Positions 61,889-64,000 of a DNA stretch of 64,000 nucleotides are shown here, in pieces. The notes below the pieces were generated by a model that was not told the DNA's origin, searched no databases, and saw nothing but the letters and a program-made list of their open reading frames with translations. Source of the stretch: Branchiostoma belcheri. Taxonomy: Eukaryota > Chordata > Leptocardii > Amphioxiformes > Branchiostomatidae. Each line of letters starts with the position of its first letter. Position 1 is the first letter of the stretch. The DNA lies in the NCBI RefSeq assembly GCF_001625305.1, contig NW_017804209.1:1041176-1105175 (forward strand). The letters run 5' to 3'. Both the position numbers and the translations under genes were made by a program.

Positions 61889-64000
61889 TTAGCCGTAATC
61901 GAAGTCCATAAACCGGTCAGGGGGTCGACTGATGCGGCCGGATCGAGTTCTGATGATGTGCGGACGCTGAGCTGGCTGGACAGGAGCGGCTGGAGGCGGG
62001 GCAGGTGGAGGTGGAGGTGCTGGCTGGGCAGGTACTGGAGCAGGTGCTGGCTGGGCAGGTACTGGAACAGGTGCTGGCTGGGCAGGTACCGGAACAGGTG
62101 CTGGCTGGGCAGGTACTGGAACAGGTGCTGGCTGGGCAGGTACTGGCACAGGTGCTGGCTGGGCAAGGACTGGAGCAGGTGGATCAAAGTGATACTGTTG
62201 GATGAAGCCTGCGTAGCCGGGGCGAGGCGCATCAGGTGGTGCTGGCAGGCGGCGGCGGGTAGGGGCGATGTAGGGCTTCAGTCGGTTGTGGTGAACGACC
62301 TGTAGACGCTGGTTGCCGGTCTCAGGACGGATGCGGTACAGGATTGGTGTCGGAGAGTCGGCTGGCAGGGTGGCGGTGATGACGAACGGACCGGTCCAGG
62401 GCAGGCGGAGTTTGTGCTGAGCCGTGGGCGGGTGGTGAAGCCAGACACGGTCGTCAACTTGGTAATGGTGACGGCGTACGTGGGGGGTATTGTACTGATC
62501 TTGTGTCTGGTGGGATTGGGCTATAGCTTGGCGAACGGAGGTGAGGGCGGCGTTGAGATCGGCGAGCTGTGTTGTTGTGGCGGGTAGTTGGCAGGCGATA
62601 TCTACAGGGAGGCGTGCTTCCCGGCCGTGAACAAGGAAGTAGGGTGTGAACTTTGTTGTAGAGTGTACGCTGGTATTGTAGGCCAGGGCTACATGCGGGA
62701 GGAGGAGATCCCAGTCGTGTTCGCGACCGGCTAGTGCTTTGGCAAGGATATTCTTCATAGTCCTGTTGAAACGTTCGACTTGGCCGTCACCTTGCGGGTG
62801 ATAGGGAGATGTTCTGGTTTTGCTGATTTGTAGGCGGGCACAGAGTTCGGCTACTAATTGTGATTCAAACTGCGAACCCTGGTCAGAGTGGATTTGGTCG
62901 GGTACGCCGTGCTGGCCGACGAAGTCACGGAAGAGTTTGTCAGCGACGGTGGCGGCGTCCTGCTTCGGGATTGGGTACAGGTTCACATACTTAGTAAAGA
63001 TATCGGACACCACTAGGACATATTTGTTTCCAGCGGAAGATAGTGGCATGTACGTGATGTCCGTCGCGACAACTTGGAAGGGGCGGTCGGCGGTGATGTG
63101 CTGGAACGGCGCACGCAGTGACGGCACAGGCTGACGGCGCTGTTGGCACGGTACACACTCACGACAGTGACGGGCTACGTCCATCGTCATTCCTAGCCAG
63201 TAGAACCTTTCCCGAGCGCGGTGTAGGGTACGGGAGGGCCCGAAGTGTCCGGCTGTGGAATCGTCGTGCAGGGCGGGTAACACGTGGCAGGCCAATTCGC
63301 GTGGAATCACTAATTGCGGCTTCACGGAGGGGGGCGAGTTGACTGGGCGGCGGTACAGGAGATCATCAGATAAGAATAAGGAATCAAAGTCCGACCAAAA
63401 CAAAGTCAAGTCTCTGTGCTTACCGCGTACAGCAAGGGCGGGAGGGCGACCGGCGGGGTCTTGTAGCCACTGGCGAACTTCTCTGATGGTTGCGTCGGCT
63501 TGTTGTGCAGCGCGAAAGTCAATGGCCGGCGCGGTGGCAAGTTGAGCGGCGGAGCAGATGGCTTCTTGTAGGGGATGCTGGTGACTGTGGCAGACACGGG
63601 TGTCGCGTACGACGTCAGGTGGCGAGGCTGGCACAGGAGCAGACGGGTCGTCATCGGAGATGACGTTAGCAGAGTCACGGTCGTCGCGTACGACTTCAGG
63701 TGACGAGGCGGGCACCGGAGCGGGTTGGTCATCAGCGGAGACGACGTTAGCAGAGTCACGGTCGTCGCGTACGACGTCATGTAGCATTTTAGGCTCAGTT
63801 GAATCATCAGCAGAGATGACTTCAGCGGGCTCGGCGGTGTCGCGTACGACTACTTCCGCGGAGTCAGGTGTGTCGAGCGCGGCGTCGACGTTGTCAGGCG
63901 GTGGAGAGGGTGGGCGGCGCGATAGGGCATCAGCGTCCGTGTTGGTGGGACCAGGTCGGTACTTGATGGTAAACTGATATGTACTGAGTTCAATGGCCCA
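61889..64000 (-). CDS. Gypsy Pol polyprotein, RNase H end through integrase (5'-partial)
   Basis: The frame is open to the window edge, 71 codons beyond the first internal Met (63787); that Met is not the true start. The edge reads WAIELSTYQFTIKYRPGPTN followed by TDADALSRRP, the typical end of Gypsy RNase H. Then comes an acidic linker of VVRD-type repeats. Numbering from 63787: zinc-binding H174, H181, C211, C214; catalytic core D243 (VVATDITY), D302 (IHSDQGSQFES), E338 (QVERFN), the D,D35E spacing; then a VDDRVWLHHPP-type C-terminal domain, and a tail of QPAPVPVPA repeats ending in RTRSGRISRPPDRFMD. No frameshift or internal stop, so the element looks young. Confidence 0.9.
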   Translation of the reverse strand, partial: WAIELSTYQFTIKYRPGPTNTDADALSRRPPSPPPDNVDAALDTPDSAEVVVRDTAEPAEVISADDSTEPKMLHDVVRDDRDSANVVSADDQPAPVPASSPEVVRDDRDSANVISDDDPSAPVPASPPDVVRDTRVCHSHQHPLQEAICSAAQLATAPAIDFRAAQQADATIREVRQWLQDPAGRPPALAVRGKHRDLTLFWSDFDSLFLSDDLLYRRPVNSPPSVKPQLVIPRELACHVLPALHDDSTAGHFGPSRTLHRARERFYWLGMTMDVARHCRECVPCQQRRQPVPSLRAPFQHITADRPFQVVATDITYMPLSSAGNKYVLVVSDIFTKYVNLYPIPKQDAATVADKLFRDFVGQHGVPDQIHSDQGSQFESQLVAELCARLQISKTRTSPYHPQGDGQVERFNRTMKNILAKALAGREHDWDLLLPHVALAYNTSVHSTTKFTPYFLVHGREARLPVDIACQLPATTTQLADLNAALTSVRQAIAQSHQTQDQYNTPHVRRHHYQVDDRVWLHHPPTAQHKLRLPWTGPFVITATLPADSPTPILYRIRPETGNQRLQVVHHNRLKPYIAPTRRRLPAPPDAPRPGYAGFIQQYHFDPPAPVLAQPAPVPVPAQPAPVPVPAQPAPVPVPAQPAPVPVPAQPAPAPVPAQPAPPPPPAPPPAAPVQPAQRPHIIRTRSGRISRPPDRFMDFDYG
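62020..62185 (-). repeat. 27-bp in-frame tandem repeat in Gypsy Pol
   Basis: Five to six units encoding QPAPVPVPA between the integrase C-terminal domain and the terminal RSGR motif. Unit length is a multiple of three so the frame is kept; units differ by a few bases. Confidence 0.85.

Larger units (their letters stand above)
61280..64000 (-). mobile_element. Ty3/Gypsy LTR retrotransposon, 3' part
   Basis: The window holds, in element order, the end of RNase H, integrase, a C-terminal extension, about 410 bp of noncoding DNA, polypurine tract and LTR. Gag, protease and reverse transcriptase lie to the right. The order RNase H then integrase identifies Ty3/Gypsy. No envelope-like ORF lies between integrase and LTR. 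Confidence 0.88.

Noticed and set aside
61958-62305. Plus-strand ORFs rich in GRYWNRCWL or QVLEQVLAG
   Set aside because: Antisense shadows of the QPAPVPVPA repeat in Gypsy Pol.

Overview
This is animal (intron-rich, repeat-rich) nuclear DNA, most likely from a lancelet (amphioxus, Branchiostoma). The host genes are single-copy bilaterian genes with clear vertebrate relatives. The introns are packed with foldback MITEs and with tandem arrays that start on exon-intron borders, a pattern I recall being described in amphioxus as 'mirage' minisatellites. The species assignment is inference; no search was possible.

Four host genes can be read exon by exon. (1) A TMEM53/DUF829-like gene lies on the minus strand at 138-4678: six in-phase exons, with the 3' end outside the window. 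(2) PHF21A (BHC80), minus strand 13551-35599, is complete: 17 in-phase coding exons, 596 codons, N-terminal coiled coil, AT-hook-like motif, C4HC3 PHD finger and C-terminal coiled coil. (3) NUP50, plus strand 37193-42019, is complete: seven in-phase coding exons, 459 codons, ending in a Ran-binding domain. It is head-to-head with PHF21A across a GC-rich 1.6 kb interval. (4) A DRAM2-like membrane protein gene lies on the minus strand at 45911-50267; one or more of its exons are lost in a 471-base assembly gap. A fifth, unrecognised gene is suggested on the plus strand near 55.6-56.0 kb by two symmetric phase-0 exons.

Mobile DNA. A full-length CR1/Jockey-group non-LTR retrotransposon (4970-10562, minus) has a 14-bp target-site duplication, an ORF1 (coiled coil plus L1-type RNA-binding domain) and an ORF2 (endonuclease plus reverse transcriptase). 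ORF2 begins with a hydrophobic segment ending in a 2A-like motif. A Ty3/Gypsy element runs off the right end (61280-64000, minus) with a 181-bp LTR, polypurine tract, integrase and the end of RNase H. There is also a Harbinger-like element carrying only a Myb/SANT-type ORF (30584-31356), two elements with CAGGG ends and 5-bp duplications, three copies of a GCAGAACGTACTGC MITE, tRNA-derived SINEs, fossils of an RTE-like LINE, and a large set of hairpin MITEs whose ends read TAGCC/TAGTC. Several of these are flanked by 9-10 bp duplications.

The dominant theme outside the coding exons is tandem duplication of exon edges together with their splice sites, seen at about a dozen exons in five genes. 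Other notable tandem DNA includes an array carrying about fifteen TTCNNNGAA palindromes (11165-11500) and long GT, CA and ATTC microsatellites.
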